Of a stretch of 64,000 bases of DNA, positions 23,726-34,939 are shown in pieces (the first letter of the stretch is position 1; each line of letters begins with the position of its first letter). The notes under the pieces were generated by a model. That model worked only from the letters and a program-made list of their open reading frames with translations. It was not told the DNA's origin and ran no database searches. Origin of the DNA: Danio rerio (Eukaryota; Chordata; Actinopteri; Cypriniformes; Danionidae); contig NC_133181.1 of assembly GCF_049306965.1 (NCBI RefSeq), forward strand, positions 54,953,001-55,017,000, read 5' to 3'. Position numbers and translations under genes: made by a program.

Positions 23726-26700
23726 ATGCCTGACCGGGATAGTGCCTACCTGGCAGGTGGCGGTGGGAGTGGCAGCGGGGACGAGGGAGGGTCTGGGACA
23801 GGGGTTGGGGAGGGCCGAGCAACAGCAGTGGGTGGCTCAGCAGGCGGCACGGGTGGAAACGGAGGTCCCGGAGCCATGGGTGGAGGCGGAGCTTTAGGAA
23901 ACGGCAACAGCTCCAGTAGTGCTTTGGGACTAGATGGCGTTTGTAGGGACTTTTTACGCAATGTGTGCAAGCGTGGCAAACGATGCCGCTTCCGACATCC
24001 TGACTTCAATGAGGTTCCAGATCTTGGAGTGCAGAAAAACGAGTTCATCTTCTGCCACGATCACCAGAATAAAGAGTGTGTGCGGCCCAATTGCAGATTC
24101 GTTCACGGGTCAAAGGAAGACGAGGACTATTATAAGAAAACAGGAGAGCTTCCGCTCCGGCTCAGAGGAAAAGTGGCGGCCGGATTGGGACTGTCTCCGA
24201 CCGATCTCCCGTTTAGTCGTGGAGAGGTGCCTATTTGCCGGGATTATTTGAAAGGAGAGTGTCAGCGGGGGAATAAATGCAAGTTTCGGCATGTCAGGAA
24301 GGACTACGACTATGAAGCCTCGTCCCGGGTTGGAGTGGGATGTATGATAGGAGTCACCGGTGGTGTTAGCGGGATGGTGAACTCTGGGGGCGGAGGTGCA
24401 GGAGGTGTTGGTAGTGCTTGTGGAGGGATGGCTGGACTTGTTGCTGGTGGTGTAGGGAACTATATTGGGATGGGGTGTCCCAGTCTGGGAGGATGCAGAG
24501 AACAAGGTCTGTCGGGTGGAGTAGGCGGTGGAGGTTCATTGAGCGGCTGTTTGTCAATTGGGACAGCGGGTCACAGGCGATACGACAGGGGCCCGTGCTC
24601 TGTCTACGACCCTTTGTTTGAGAATGGCATTTTTGAAGCGGGGCCCGTGGAGGCCCCTGTGGACCACACTGTCCTCCAGCTGAAGAGACGGCGTTTAGAG
24701 GGCCTGCGACTTGCTGACGGGACCAGCGGTGGACATTATGATCTTGGTCTTCAGGCCACACTGGCGACCCGACCTGTAGAGTATCGCTTACTGGAGGAGG
24801 AGAATGCCCTGCTGAGGAAGAGAGTGGAGGAGCTGAAGAAACAGGTGAAACGGGTGCTTCTACACCAATTGTTTTAGTATGCCCCAAATTTTAGTATGTA
24901 AAATGTTTCAGCATACCAAAAAGGTTTTAGTATGGTATGTGTTTATGCAAGTGAGACAAGTGTGGTGCTAATCGACAAGAGAAGGCACCAATAATGGTCC
25001 ATACACCATACTAATCAAGCAATACAACTGTTTATTGCTGGTACACACAGCTGATATCAATTATCCCAATAATATTCAATAATCATGAATCATACTCATG
25101 AACATCATTAATCGAAATACAACAAAATTGCATAAAAGGCTTATAATGCGAAATAAAGATGAGGTTACATGAATAAAAGATAGATAATGATAACTTCAAG
25201 CAATTTGATACAAGTATATACAACCTCAGAGACGTGCCATCATTTTCCTCTTCAAAGACTGGGGAGCCCGTTGCAGTCACATTGGAAAACCAACACGTGT
25301 GTCCGAGAATGCCGGGCGATGCGCGCTTATCCCACGGCTGAGCTTCCAATGTTTCAGCAAGAAACCCTCACCTTTATAGTCAAAATTTGGGTGCTGGCCA
25401 AAGGTTGGCCTAATAGGTAAGATAGAAGCGGAGTTGATCAGGCCCACCTCCTCTCTCAGCTAGTTGCACATTGTTTCTGATTGCAAAGCACTAATTTGAG
25501 GTTTGTAGTGTCAGCATGATTATCTAGAGTCAATATTCTACCTCCTGAAATTTGGAGAAAGTTAACCTTAAGGTCCGGAGAGCCTTCTCTGGTTATTTGG
25601 TCATGCCTAAGTGTCAATATTTTACCACATGAAATTTGGAGAAAGGTGTGAAGTTAACCTTAAGGTCATGAGACCCTTCTCTGTTCATTTGGTTGTTTGT
25701 TGAGCGCAACAGAAGAAAAAACAAAAAATATCTCATTTGTTACACCAATACTTTTATTTTAATAAACAGACTTTTTGTAGTAGGGTTGTAACAAGTATAG
25801 ACCCTTTTCACAATTCCGGGTTTTTCAGTAGCGGAGGTCGCCATAGTTGGTAAAAACTTTGAGTTTGTACAATTTTTTTTTTTACAATCTTATTTGCTCA
25901 AATAACAAAAGAAAAACTTGATGATGATGTTATGAAGACGTTAAGAAAAAGAAAAAAATGTCTGAGAGTGATGTGGCAGCCAGAGCAGAGAATAACGTCA
26001 AATTAACTGTCTTGACCCATAGACGCATTGGAAACGCCTCGCACAAGCGGTAATTAGTTTTATGTAAATTGAAAGCAAAGTTTATGCATTCATAAACTTT
26101 TAATATGTATGTTTGTGTATGTAATCACCTAATAAAATTAAAAGGTTTAACATGAAATATTCCTTATATATTTTATATAGTCTATTTATATAGACTAATA
26201 TTGTATATATATTGTAGGTAGTGCTGTTGTCTCTCAGCAAGAAGGTCACTGGGTCGCTGGTTCAAACCGCCGTTCAGTTGGCGTTTCTGTGTGGAGTTTG
26301 CATGTTTTCCCTGCGTTCGCGTTGGTTTCCTCCGGGTGCTCCGGTTTCCCCCACAGTCCAAAGACATGCGGTACATGTGAATTGGGTAGGCTAAATTGTC
26401 CGTAGTGTATGTGTGTGTGGATGTTTCCCAGAGATGGGTTGCGGCTGGAAGGTCATCCGCTGTGTAAAAACATGCTGGATAAGTTGGCGGTTTCTTACGC
26501 TGTGGCGACTCCTGATTAATAAAGGGACTAAGCTGACAAGAAAATGAATATTGTATATTATTTTATAATATACTTTTTATAATATATTATGTTATTTCAC
26601 AGAATTAATACCTTTATAAATCAAATTTTTTCTGTTTTTGCAATAATACAAGTAATTTATAGGTGTATATGCACGTGTTAAATTTGAATTAAATCCTACA

Positions 26701-27208
26701 CTGTGCCTCTAGCCATCTGTTTGCTTCAAAGCCTTCTCTGGCTTCTCTGGTGTCAGGAAGGTGGATGGTGAGGCGACAAGTTTGCTTAAACTTTTATGAT
26801 GCCTCATCTTCTGACTCTCAGTATGTTCTATCGGGTGGAACAGATTTGATGTGTTCCCGCTGCTATTCGGCACCACTCTCCCGCACATTTTGCAGAGCAC
26901 CGACCCACTTCCGAACCACTTCCACCAAAGCCGAACCACTTCCACACCACTGCATTAGTCTTTCCTCTCTCATCAACTAATTCGTCTGCATTCTTACTTG
27001 TGGAAGCTTGTTCATTCACATCTGTGTTCAGTGCACACTTCAGGGCAAACTTCTGCGACGGAGCTTAAGCAACTGCTGTGCTGAGCGCTGGCAGCGTGTC
27101 TGTGATGCAAGTCATCACGCAAGTGACATCAGGCTCTTTCTGACGGCTGAGCTTTGAACATCATTCAGTGAAAAATGATACAATGTATAATCTCTTTTAA
27201 ATCTAATA

Positions 27209-27291
<83 letters not shown>

Positions 27292-28965
27292 AATTTATAT
27301 TGAAATACTAGAAATTTAAGCGCAGTTTAAAAATCATATCATCGTTATAAAATTTTTTTATTGCGTTATATATTGATATCGAATTATTGCCAAGCCCTAG
27401 TTTTAAATATATGGCCATATTTGCTATAACTTTGCATGAACACATCAAGTTTACCTGGAGAAAAAATAGCTGATCTCTTTTTTTTTTCCAGATGTTGCCA
27501 CGGTCACTCATAATATCTGTGCTCCATTGATAATGTCTTTTCTATAGTCGCAGTGTGCACACTTAAATCTGCAGTCTCACTGCACTTTTCTCCCCACAGA
27601 CTTTTATTCACAGCCACACGAATGCGTCAGACTGGAAACGCAAACTCGTGCGACTAGTTTTGCAGTTCGATGCGTTGGAAAGTTCAAGCTTGGTGAACTC
27701 TTACCTGTGAAATCGCATCACATGACTGCATGAGACCAATCGAAGATTAAAACATGACCTCTCTGTACTTTACAGAAATTGAAAATATGGACCATTCGCT
27801 CGCTTTTTTCAACATCTAATCATTTGTTTGATTCCCGCGAATCCCGCCTCCTTTTCGCAGCGCTGTACAACAGAATTTTGCAAACACAAACTGCAGTGTG
27901 ACCGCAGCATAACTCTGAATCAGTCTACTCAGACTTAATTGACTTAACTCAGATGAGTTGTCCTGAAACAGAAATAAAGTCAACTCTGAGTTCAGGTTTA
28001 AACTCTGACGCTGTTGATCCTCCTTACTGAAACGGGCCCCAGAAATCAAATGCAGTCAGCTGCCTGTTCAAATACTGCATGTGGCTGCTGTTAGTCTGCT
28101 CAGTGCTCAACCAGTCCCTTCTAGATTTTGTCTAAAATGACTGATTTTGCAGTGAATTTGTGGCAGTTCTTGTTGTCTTGCTGTAAAAATACAGACAAAA
28201 TTACAGATCTGCTTAACACAACCTCTGCCTGTTTTCAATTGAAATTCAGCTTTTTAGTCAGTGAAAGTCAGCGAATTCAACATTTGTCTTGAACCATGAT
28301 TATAAATCTTGCAAACACCAAAGCAACACCTTCTACGTCTGATGTTAAGATCAGTATGAAAATCATTGAATTTAAATGCGGCACAACTGTTTATACATTC
28401 TCAATGTGTTCGGAGTGAAGCTCCAAGTCAAACTCACACGTTTCCTCTTATCCTCAAGGTCTCCAATCTCATAGCCACCAACGAGGTGCTTCTGGAGCAG
28501 AACGCTCAGTTTCGTAGCCAGGCTAAAGTGATGACTCTGTCCTCCACCCCTGCTCCGTCTGAGCAGAGTCTGGCACCCCCTGTGGGCTCTGTGAGCTCCT
28601 ACAACCACGGTATTGCACAGACACACACCACCCTGAGCAGTGCAGGTCTGCAGACCCGTCCTGTCACTCAACAAGACCTGGTCGCTCCATCTGGCGCGCC
28701 GACGGCTCCTCCAGCTAATGCAGCACCACCTACAGCACCGCCTCCGCATCTCAACCCTGACCCCATCTCTGCCGCCCTCGCCCAGACTATTGCCCAGGGA
28801 ATGGCACCGCCTGTCTCAATGGCTCCGGTTGCAGTTTCTGTGGCGCCGGTTGCTGTGTCCATGGCACAACCGTTACCGGGCATCACCATGAGCCATGCAA
28901 CCACGCCAATGGTAACGTATCCCATCGCTAGTCAGAGTATGAGGATCACAACCTTGCCTCATTAG
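23726..28965 (+). CDS. zc3h10: Zinc finger CCCH domain-containing protein 10
   Basis: Coding exons are 23726-24844 (373 codons; exon begins 23580) and 28459-28965 (168 codons plus stop), phase 0, GT-AG, total 541 aa. The N-terminus is Gly/Ser-rich (residues 11-63). Three CCCH fingers follow: about 73-91 (C-X7-C-X5-C-X3-H), 110-127 (C-X7-C-X4-C-X3-H) and 171-189 (C-X7-C-X5-C-X3-H). A long Gly-rich segment (about 203-275) leads to a leucine-type coiled coil starting YRLLEEENALLRKRVEELKK and continuing across the intron as VSNLIATNEVLLEQNAQF. The C-terminus is Pro/Ala/Val/Met low complexity and ends SQSMRITTLPH, a strongly conserved family ending. The family binds RNA and is linked to microRNA processing and mitochondrial/energy metabolism. 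Human ZC3H10 is shorter (434 aa); the difference is mostly Gly-rich expansion. The start is the first ATG after the acceptor at 23578-23579. Confidence 0.95.
25530..25690 (+). repeat. Tandem duplication, period about 80 bp, in zc3h10 intron
   Basis: GTCAATATTCTACCTCCTGA, then AAATTTGGAGAAAG, TTAACCTTAAGGTC and CCTTCTCTG at 25530-25605, recur in the same order at 25612-25690 with a small insertion. The intron left of it (24845-25530) is unique or an unrecognised repeat. 25800-26050 holds another unassigned repeat-like stretch (CCCTTTTCACAATTCCGGGT). Confidence 0.7.
26214..26549 (+). mobile_element. DANA SINE, 5' end truncated
   Basis: It starts within the tRNA head (GTAGGTAGTGCTG) and then runs through the B box, GTGTGGAGTTTGCATG, AGTCCAAAGACATGCGGTAC and GGGACTAAGCTGACAAGAAA. 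It sits in the zc3h10 coding intron, sense orientation. Confidence 0.92.
26709..26945 (-). pseudogene. BED zinc finger fragment of a hAT transposase
   Basis: Minus-strand frame contains LCKMCGRVV, then GNTSNLFHPIEH, a C-x2-C ... H-x3-H BED finger followed by a basic stretch. This is the usual N-terminus of hAT transposases (ZBED type). Only the finger and flanks remain and the catalytic RNase H-like core is absent. A hAT-style terminus (ATTATTGCCAAGCCCTAG) at 27383-27400 may be the end of the same element. The intervening DNA includes the AT repeat. Confidence 0.6.
27213..27288. repeat. (AT)n microsatellite
   Basis: About 38 uninterrupted AT units in the zc3h10 coding intron. Confidence 0.97.
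27569..27907 (+). mobile_element. hAT-like non-autonomous element (copy B)
   Basis: Most complete of three copies. Ends CTGCAGTCTCACTGCA and TGCAGTGTGACCGCAG are near-inverse. The interior matches copy A (22372-22672) and copy C (1925-2270). About 339 bp, no ORF. Confidence 0.7.
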
Positions 28966-29349
28966 CATGGGCAGATGACGTCAGCAATATATATTAAAAA
29001 ACTCCAAATCAGGCTGAACTTTCTCGAAATTCTTTCTCTTTACTGAGAAATTAGCTTTCTCAGGTGAAGGATGTGTTTTGACTGAACATGCGTACAGGTT
29101 TCTGTGTACAGTAGGATTTTCTTTTGTGAATTTATGGAATATATTTCAGTTTTTTCTTGCCATGCTTTAGCGGATGATTGCCTTTAAGAGACTCTTGGAG
29201 ACATTTGAGGGATGTGACTGTTATGCTAATCACTACAGAAGGATTGTGAATTTACTCGTTAGCTGTTTTGTTAATTTTTATGTGTCTGAGCTGATTATTA
29301 GTCTTTTGCACAGAAATAATGAACAAGGTACTGTATGTTAAACACTTTT
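28966..29349 (+). other. zc3h10: zc3h10 3' untranslated region
   Basis: Unique sequence following the stop codon. I see no perfect AATAAA here; the nearest candidates are variants such as AATAAT near 29315. Where the transcript ends is unresolved, and it may read into the repeat cluster beginning at 29350. Confidence 0.45.
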
Positions 29350-29473
29350 TAAAGTGATAGTTCACTCAAACATTTGATTTTCTTTCATTATTACTTGGCC
29401 TCAAGTGGTTATAAACCAATGAGTTTCTAATATTTTGAAGAAAACAAAAAAAAAACTGTATCCCTTGGCTTCT

Positions 29474-30190
29474 GTACACCCAAAAAAAGCTTATTTTGGC
29501 TGCTTGTTCAAATTACTTTTAAACTACAAACAATTTTTGGGACAACTTTAATTTTTCATGTTCAATCCACTTAAATATGTTAAGTTAACTTAATTGATTT
29601 GTGTTTGGACTAAGCTTGACACGATACTGGAATTCAGTACCAATCGATACTGAAATTTTACAAACGTCCATTTCCCGCTAACATTTTAGCGCTGTTGAGC
29701 TCGTTCTTAAACAGCGCTGATTTGCCATAGTGTTCACGTGCTTAACAGAGTTGACTCTGATTGGCCGTAAAGGTCATCAGTTCACTGTACTCTCACCGAT
29801 GTTTACTGGGAGTAATCACAGACACAGGGAAACTGGAGCATTTTAAAGTCGCGATTCATCAGTGGATCGCTCGTATGTCAGCTTATAGACAAACCAGCTG
29901 ATGGACGAGACTTTAAAACTCTCCAGTGTCCCTGTATCTGTGGGAACACTCAGTAAACAGCAGTGACAGTTCAGTGAACTGATGACCTTCACAACCAATC
30001 TCAGTCATTTCTGTTGAGCACGTGAACACTACGGCAAATCAGCGCTGTTAAAGACAACAGCGCTCAAATCTTAGCAGGAAACGAACGTTTTTAAAATTTC
30101 GGTACAGATAGGTATCGAATTTCAGTATCGTGACAGCCCTAGTTGAGACAACATGAATGAATTGTGTGGAGCATTTTTTTTACTGTGCAC
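29474..30190. mobile_element. Second-layer MITE containing a fold-back hAT
   Basis: The left part (AAGCTTATTTTGGCTGCTTG to AATTGATTTGTGTTTGGA) and right part (CAACATGAATGAATTGTGTG to TTTTTTACTGTGCAC) belong to one dispersed fish element. They are separated by the fold-back element at 29612-30141. The outer limits are approximate. Confidence 0.5.
29612..30141. mobile_element. 530-bp fold-back (palindromic) hAT element
   Basis: The two halves are long inverted repeats of about 250 bp each: TTGACACGATACTG ... TCAGTATCGTGACAG at the ends, AGCGCTGATTTGCCATAGTG ... CACTACGGCAAATCAGCGCT, and GGTCATCAGTTCACTG ... CAGTGAACTGATGACC inside. The centre is near 29,860-29,900. Flanking 8-mers GTTTGGAC and GTTGAGAC match at 6 of 8 bases, consistent with an aged hAT duplication. 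A transcript through it would form a very long hairpin. Confidence 0.8.
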
Positions 30191-30912
30191 TAGGAAAAAC
30201 AAGTAATGTGTAAGTAAATGATTACAGGTTTCCAGCTTTCTTCAGTGTGTGTGTGTGTGTGTGCGCGTGCGTGTGTGTAAGTGTGTGTGTGCGCGTGTGT
30301 GTTCAACACAAGAAAGGGAATCAGAAAGGTTTGGAAAAAGTCAAAGGGGAGTAAATGGATAGTTTTTTAAATTTTGGATGAACTGTCCCTTTAACTCCTG
30401 TCACATTTTACGTCAAACAAAACAAAAAAGGCATAAAATGTGTTGTGTTTCTTTCTTCGGGAAACTGAATGGATGCATTTTTCTGTCAGAATGCAGGTCA
30501 TGTTTTCTTCATCTTGGGTGAGTATCATTCTGAAATGTTGATGGAAACAAATATATATATATATATATATATATTTCTTATCAAACTAAATCTTCTGTTT
30601 TTCCTTTGATCACTTTCTCTTTTCTCGAAAATATAATCAGATCACCTGAAATGGATTTGTGTTCAACAGGATCTCAAATACTTTAGTTTATATAATTTAA
30701 TTCTTACTTGTTTTTAAAGTTGTTCACTTCAAACTGAGCCGACGGTTTTATAGGAAGTTCATTATTTGTTTGTAGCTATAAGGCTGTGCAATATGACAAA
30801 AATCTCATATCACGATAGAAGTCATCTCATATCATGATAATTATATATAAATGTCAGGATATAGTAACATTTATGTAAATTCAATCAATTGATAGTTTGT
30901 ACATATTGGCCA

Positions 30913-31612
30913 CATTCATTCATTTTCCTTTGGCTTAGTGTTACAACCTCCTGGCTCAAGAAAGTAGCAACAAAACCAAATAAAGATCCAAACCAGAAAA
31001 TCAAATCAACTTAAATATATTTAATCAAAAATTAAGTGAAATAATACATGAATATAAATAAAAGAAAACAACAAAACTGAAGAGGGAAGGATGAACACCC
31101 GCAGTCCTGTTCTCTCGGTTTTTATCCAAACCCACATCAGAGGTAACACACCACACCTGGTCCAAACGTCAATCACGGCAAAACACCGCACCTGTTCAAA
31201 ACTCCAGAAGAATACCAGATCATGGAACACCTCCATCTAGTGGACACTGGTTAACAAAACCTTACGACCGTCACACTTAGTCTCTTTATCCATCAGGGGT
31301 CACCACAGCGAAATGAACCACTAACTTATCCAGCATATGTTTTACATAGCAGATGCCCTTTCAGCTGCAACCCAGTACTGGGAAACACCCGTACACATTC
31401 ACACACATACACTATGCCCAATTTAGTTTATTCAATTCCCCTATAGCGCATGTCTTTGGGCTGTGTAACTGGAGTACCCGGAGGAAACCCATGCCAACAC
31501 GGGGAGAACATGCAAACTCCACACAGAAATGCCAACTGACCCGGCCAGGACTCAAACCATCGACCTTCTGGCTGTGAGGCGACAGCGATAACCACTGAGC
31601 CACCGTTTTGGT
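30913..31612 (-). mobile_element. DANA SINE, split by a solo LTR
   Basis: The reverse complement of the 3' end (CATTTTCCTTTGGCTTAG) is at 30923-30938 and the rest of the SINE is at 31276-31612 (CTTAGTCTCTTTATCCATCA through to CCACTGAGCCACC). Removing 30939-31275 and one CTTAG restores a continuous DANA. Confidence 0.9.
30939..31275 (-). mobile_element. Solo LTR (fossil LTR retrotransposon)
   Basis: A 337-bp unit begins TGTTACAACC and ends GACCGTCACA (TG...CA ends), flanked by 5-bp duplications CTTAG (30934-30938 and 31276-31280). These are the hallmarks of an LTR left after recombination of a full element. On the minus strand a TATA-like GGATAAAAACC followed by a GC-richer stretch and then T-rich sequence suggests minus orientation. 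Family (Gypsy or other) not resolved. Younger than the DANA copy it interrupts; the exact TSD suggests a fairly recent insertion. Confidence 0.75.
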
Positions 31613-32010
31613 ATATACTCAAAAATGTACTCATGTGATCGTATTTCTAACTTTATTTAAATCTTCAGGGCAAATGTTTAATTAAAAATGTGGAAATAAA
31701 AAAATGTTAAAATATAAAACACATTCTAGACACTAATAAGTAAAGGTCCAGCAAAAAAATAAAAAAACATTACTAAATAAAATTCAAAATGTAAATAACC
31801 CCGTAATGGCATGCAATATATCGCACTCATATAATGTATTTTTGGATGCCAAAATTATTATTATTATTATTATTTCTTTATTATTACTTTTTGTCTCTAC
31901 AGTATATATCTCAATGCTAGTCGTCTCATGATGGTATATACCACGACATAGTACCATTTATGTAAACTCAGTCAATTAATAATTTATATATATATTCATA
32001 CACACACACA

Positions 32011-32487
32011 CAGTTGAATTCATAATTATTTGCCCCCCGGTTTATTTTTTTCCCAATTTTTCTTAAATAGAAAGAAGATTTCTGCAACAAATTTCTAAAC
32101 ATAATAGTTTTAATAACTTATATCTAATAACTGATTTATTTTATCTTTGCCATGATGACAGTAAATAATATTTGACTAGATATTTTTCAAGACACTTCCA
32201 TACAGCTTAAAGTGACATTTAAAGGCTTAACCTGGTTAATTAGGTTAACTAGGCAGGTTAGGGTAATTAGGCAAGTTATTGTATAACCATGGTTTGTTCT
32301 GTAGACTACAAAAAAAGCTTAAAGGGGCTAATAATTTTGTTCTTAAAATGGTGCTTAAGAAAATAAATAAGTGCTTTTATTCCAGCCAAAATAAAACAAA
32401 TAAGACTTTCTCCAAAAGAAAAAATATTATCGGACAGACTGTGAAAATTTATAGTTTATAATTTATAGGGCTTAGTTTTGACTTCAA

Positions 32488-32490
<3 letters not shown>
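32011..32490. mobile_element. Tc1/mariner-type MITE (CAGTTGAAGTCA family)
   Basis: CAGTTGAATTCATAATTATT at the left and the inverse-type TTTTGACTTCAACTG at the right, bounded by A/T-rich TA-containing DNA. Contains the family phrases GATTTATTTTATCTTTGCC, TTAACCTGGTTAATTAGGTT and AACAAATAAGACTTTCTCC. 480 bp, non-coding. A second, interrupted copy lies at 46096-47639. Confidence 0.75.

Positions 32491-32578
<88 letters not shown>
32491..32578. repeat. (TA)n microsatellite
   Basis: About 44 TA units abutting the right end of the MITE, possibly grown from its TA target site. Confidence 0.97.
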
Positions 32579-32580
<2 letters not shown>

Positions 32581-32764
32581 GAACTTGTAAAGGACTATTT
32601 ATTTCTTTGCATTTTAAAGGATATACTCAAAAATTTACTCGTGATAATATTTCTTTATTTAAAACTTCAGGGCAAATGTTTGAATAAAAATAAACTTTGC
32701 AAAAACTAATGATTACAGGTTTAACATAAAAAGTAAAAGATATCGCTAAATAAAATGCTAAATG

Positions 32765-33098
32765 GGGCGACATGGTGGCTCTGTGGTTAGCACTGTCGAT
32801 TCACAGCAAGAAGGACGCTGTTTTGAGTTACGGCTGGGTCAGTTAGCATTTCTGTGTGGAGTTTGCATGTTCTCGCCATGTTAGTGTGTGTTTCCTCCGG
32901 GTGCTCTGGTTTCCCCCACAGTATAAAGACATGCGCTGTAGGTGAAATGAATAAGCCAAATTGTCTGTAGTGTATGTGTGTGTCGGTGTTTCCCATTACT
33001 GGGTTGTAGCTGGAAGGACATCCGTGCGTAAAACACAAGCTGGAATAGTTGGCGGTTCATTCCAATGTGGCCACGAACTAAAGGAAAATGTATGAAAA
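32765..33098 (+). mobile_element. DANA SINE, old copy
   Basis: GGGGCGACATGGTGGCTCTG head, AGCAAGAAGGACGCTG, GTGTGGAGTTTGCATGTTCT body, AACTAAAGGAAAATG end. Diverged, with a deletion near the 3' part. Confidence 0.88.
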
Positions 33099-33099
33099 T

Positions 33100-34136
33100 G
33101 CAAAATGTAAATATCCGTAATGGCATGTAATATTGCGCTCACACAAATAATGAAAAGTATTACCGTAAACATTGCATTTTGTGTGACCACAATTATTACT
33201 ATTATTTTCATAATTTGTCTTATGTGTAGCTGTTTCACATTTTGTTGAATTAGTGGTTAATTCATATGAAATCATACATTCTCATATCATTTATTTGTGT
33301 TTGTTTATACATGCATTTATCATAAATTAGGGTTTGGAATCTAGGGTGGTTAAATTGTAGATTTATAATGTAAAGGGTGTTGTTAGCTATTTCTGAGTTG
33401 TTTAATTTGGCCTGTTTTCAGTCTTGTTTAATCTGATAAACCACCAGCTTTAGGTCTGCAGGTCATGAGCACATCTCTGGATACTCTGGACTGAGAACAC
33501 AAAGTGTCTCCTGAAGGATTTTACAAATGTAATAAATTGCAAGGAAAGCTGCAGGTTGCCGTCTGATGAGAGAATCTACTCTGGCAGGTACTTTCCCTTT
33601 CTTTTTTTACATTGAAAGAATTGCAGGTCAGTTTTGATTAGTCAAATTTTATTCAAAGTCGAGGTCTTATTTTATTAAGTAGCATAATATCTGTAAAATA
33701 GTTATATGCAGGGTGTGAATTACAGGGGGGTTTGGGGAGTTGACCCCCATAAATAATGCTTGATCCCCCCTGAAGTACATCAAAACAACATGTATGGGGG
33801 GGTCAGATAAATAATTTGCTCTGTTTTGTATTTTAAATAATAATAATGTTAATAATTGAGTTGAAAAATGAATAATAATTAATTATATAAATATACATTT
33901 GACCACCCCTATTGGATCATACCATTGTGAATGCTTAATTAGAAAAACTCATATTAAGAGTTCACACTTAGCTGATGATTGATTATGAAGTGTGTTTGGC
34001 ATGCTGTCCTAATAGAGAGCCCTAAGCTTGTAAGATCCTCGAGCCCAGGGCTCCCTTGCGTTTTTGAGGGGAGGTTGAGCTCAGGTAGGTCTCAAGAACC
34101 CAACCCCCCTGCTTATTAAATGCTAATGGCATAAAT
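33100..34136. other. Intergenic DNA, no gene supported
   Basis: Mostly AT-rich. A G-rich/C-rich stretch at 33720-33800 (GTTTGGGGAGTTGACCCCC and its neighbours) and a phrase at 34015-34110 (CAGGGCTCCCTTGCG, GTTGAGCTCAGGTAGG) look repeat-derived, but I cannot assign a family. Confidence 0.4.
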
Positions 34137-34144
34137 GGTGCCGA

Positions 34145-34913
34145 CAGGGGCACAACTACACATTTACTGAGGGGTGTGTAGGTTCAAGTTTTGTGCCCAT
34201 CCCCATCTGCCCAAAATGTTTTATTTTAATAAAATGTTATGGGCAAACTTTAATATTTTTTTGTAACTAAAATTAAAATTGTTTTGGGCAAAAAAAGATA
34301 CCACAAGGCCTTATGTATCAATATGATACATAATAAATTTATAAAAACTTGTATATGGTATAAAATGGATCTTGATAAAATGATTAATAAACATTTTAGT
34401 TCCAAAAAAATGTGAATATTCTGACTATTTGTTCATGTGTCAGTTTTAACAAGTTTAGGAATCATTATAATCAAGTATATTCAAATTTATGTGAAATAGG
34501 TCTGTACTTACATAAACATACATTTTGTGTGATCCCTCTTATTTTGGCAAAATAATTAATTATTTAATTATAAATAATAATAATAAAGAAAGAACAAAAT
34601 GTCAGATTAATCTTATAACTTTTGACCTCAACTGTAAGTAAGTATGATTTGACAGTTTATTTTGAGAATTCTTTTTTTGAAAATCTAAACAGTTACATCT
34701 ACATGAATAATTTACACTTGGCTGTGTGACTGAATGTTATTGTGTTAAATGATTTTAAATTAGAAATGTGTGTGCCAACGTATCCAACTAATGGTATCAT
34801 TTTTTCTTTTTTATTTATTAAAATGCAATATTATACACGTATAATATGCAAAATAAGCATGTGTAGCGCCCCTATGCGCCGCATATACTGCATACCCCCT
34901 TTTTGCGCCACTG
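34145..34913. mobile_element. hAT element with exact GGTGCCGA target duplication
   Basis: Begins CAGGGGCACAAC and ends TTTGCGCCACTG (imperfect inverse of CAGTGGCGCAAA). GGTGCCGA flanks it at 34137-34144 and 34914-34921. 769 bp, AT-rich, no transposase frame. Confidence 0.82.
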
Positions 34914-34939
34914 GGTGCCGATTTGATTATTCACCTTTG

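Larger units (their letters stand above)
29350..30393. mobile_element. MITE of the GTTCACCC family, interrupted twice
   Basis: The left end (TAAAGTGATAGTTCACTCAA) and right end (TTGGATGAACTGTCCCTTTA) are inverses of the common fish repeat whose intact copy lies at 61371-61678. Its interior is split by the element at 29474-30190. It contains a (GT)n/(GC) run at 30245-30300. Confidence 0.7.

Noticed and set aside
24110-24887. Long minus-strand frames opposite the zc3h10 coding exon
   Set aside because: Shadows of a GC-rich, low-complexity coding exon; the plus frame holds three CCCH fingers.
24950-25760. LTR-like stretch in the zc3h10 intron
   Set aside because: No paired ends or target duplication could be seen; only an ~80-bp tandem repeat is supported.
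32478-32687. Open frame reading Tyr-Ile repeats
   Set aside because: It is the translation of the (TA)n microsatellite.
33440-33595. Exon-like patch ending in CTGGCAG|GTACTT between zc3h10 and esyt1
   Set aside because: A donor-like end alone is not enough; no matching acceptor, frame or conserved peptide was found. It could be an untranslated exon, which cDNA would show.
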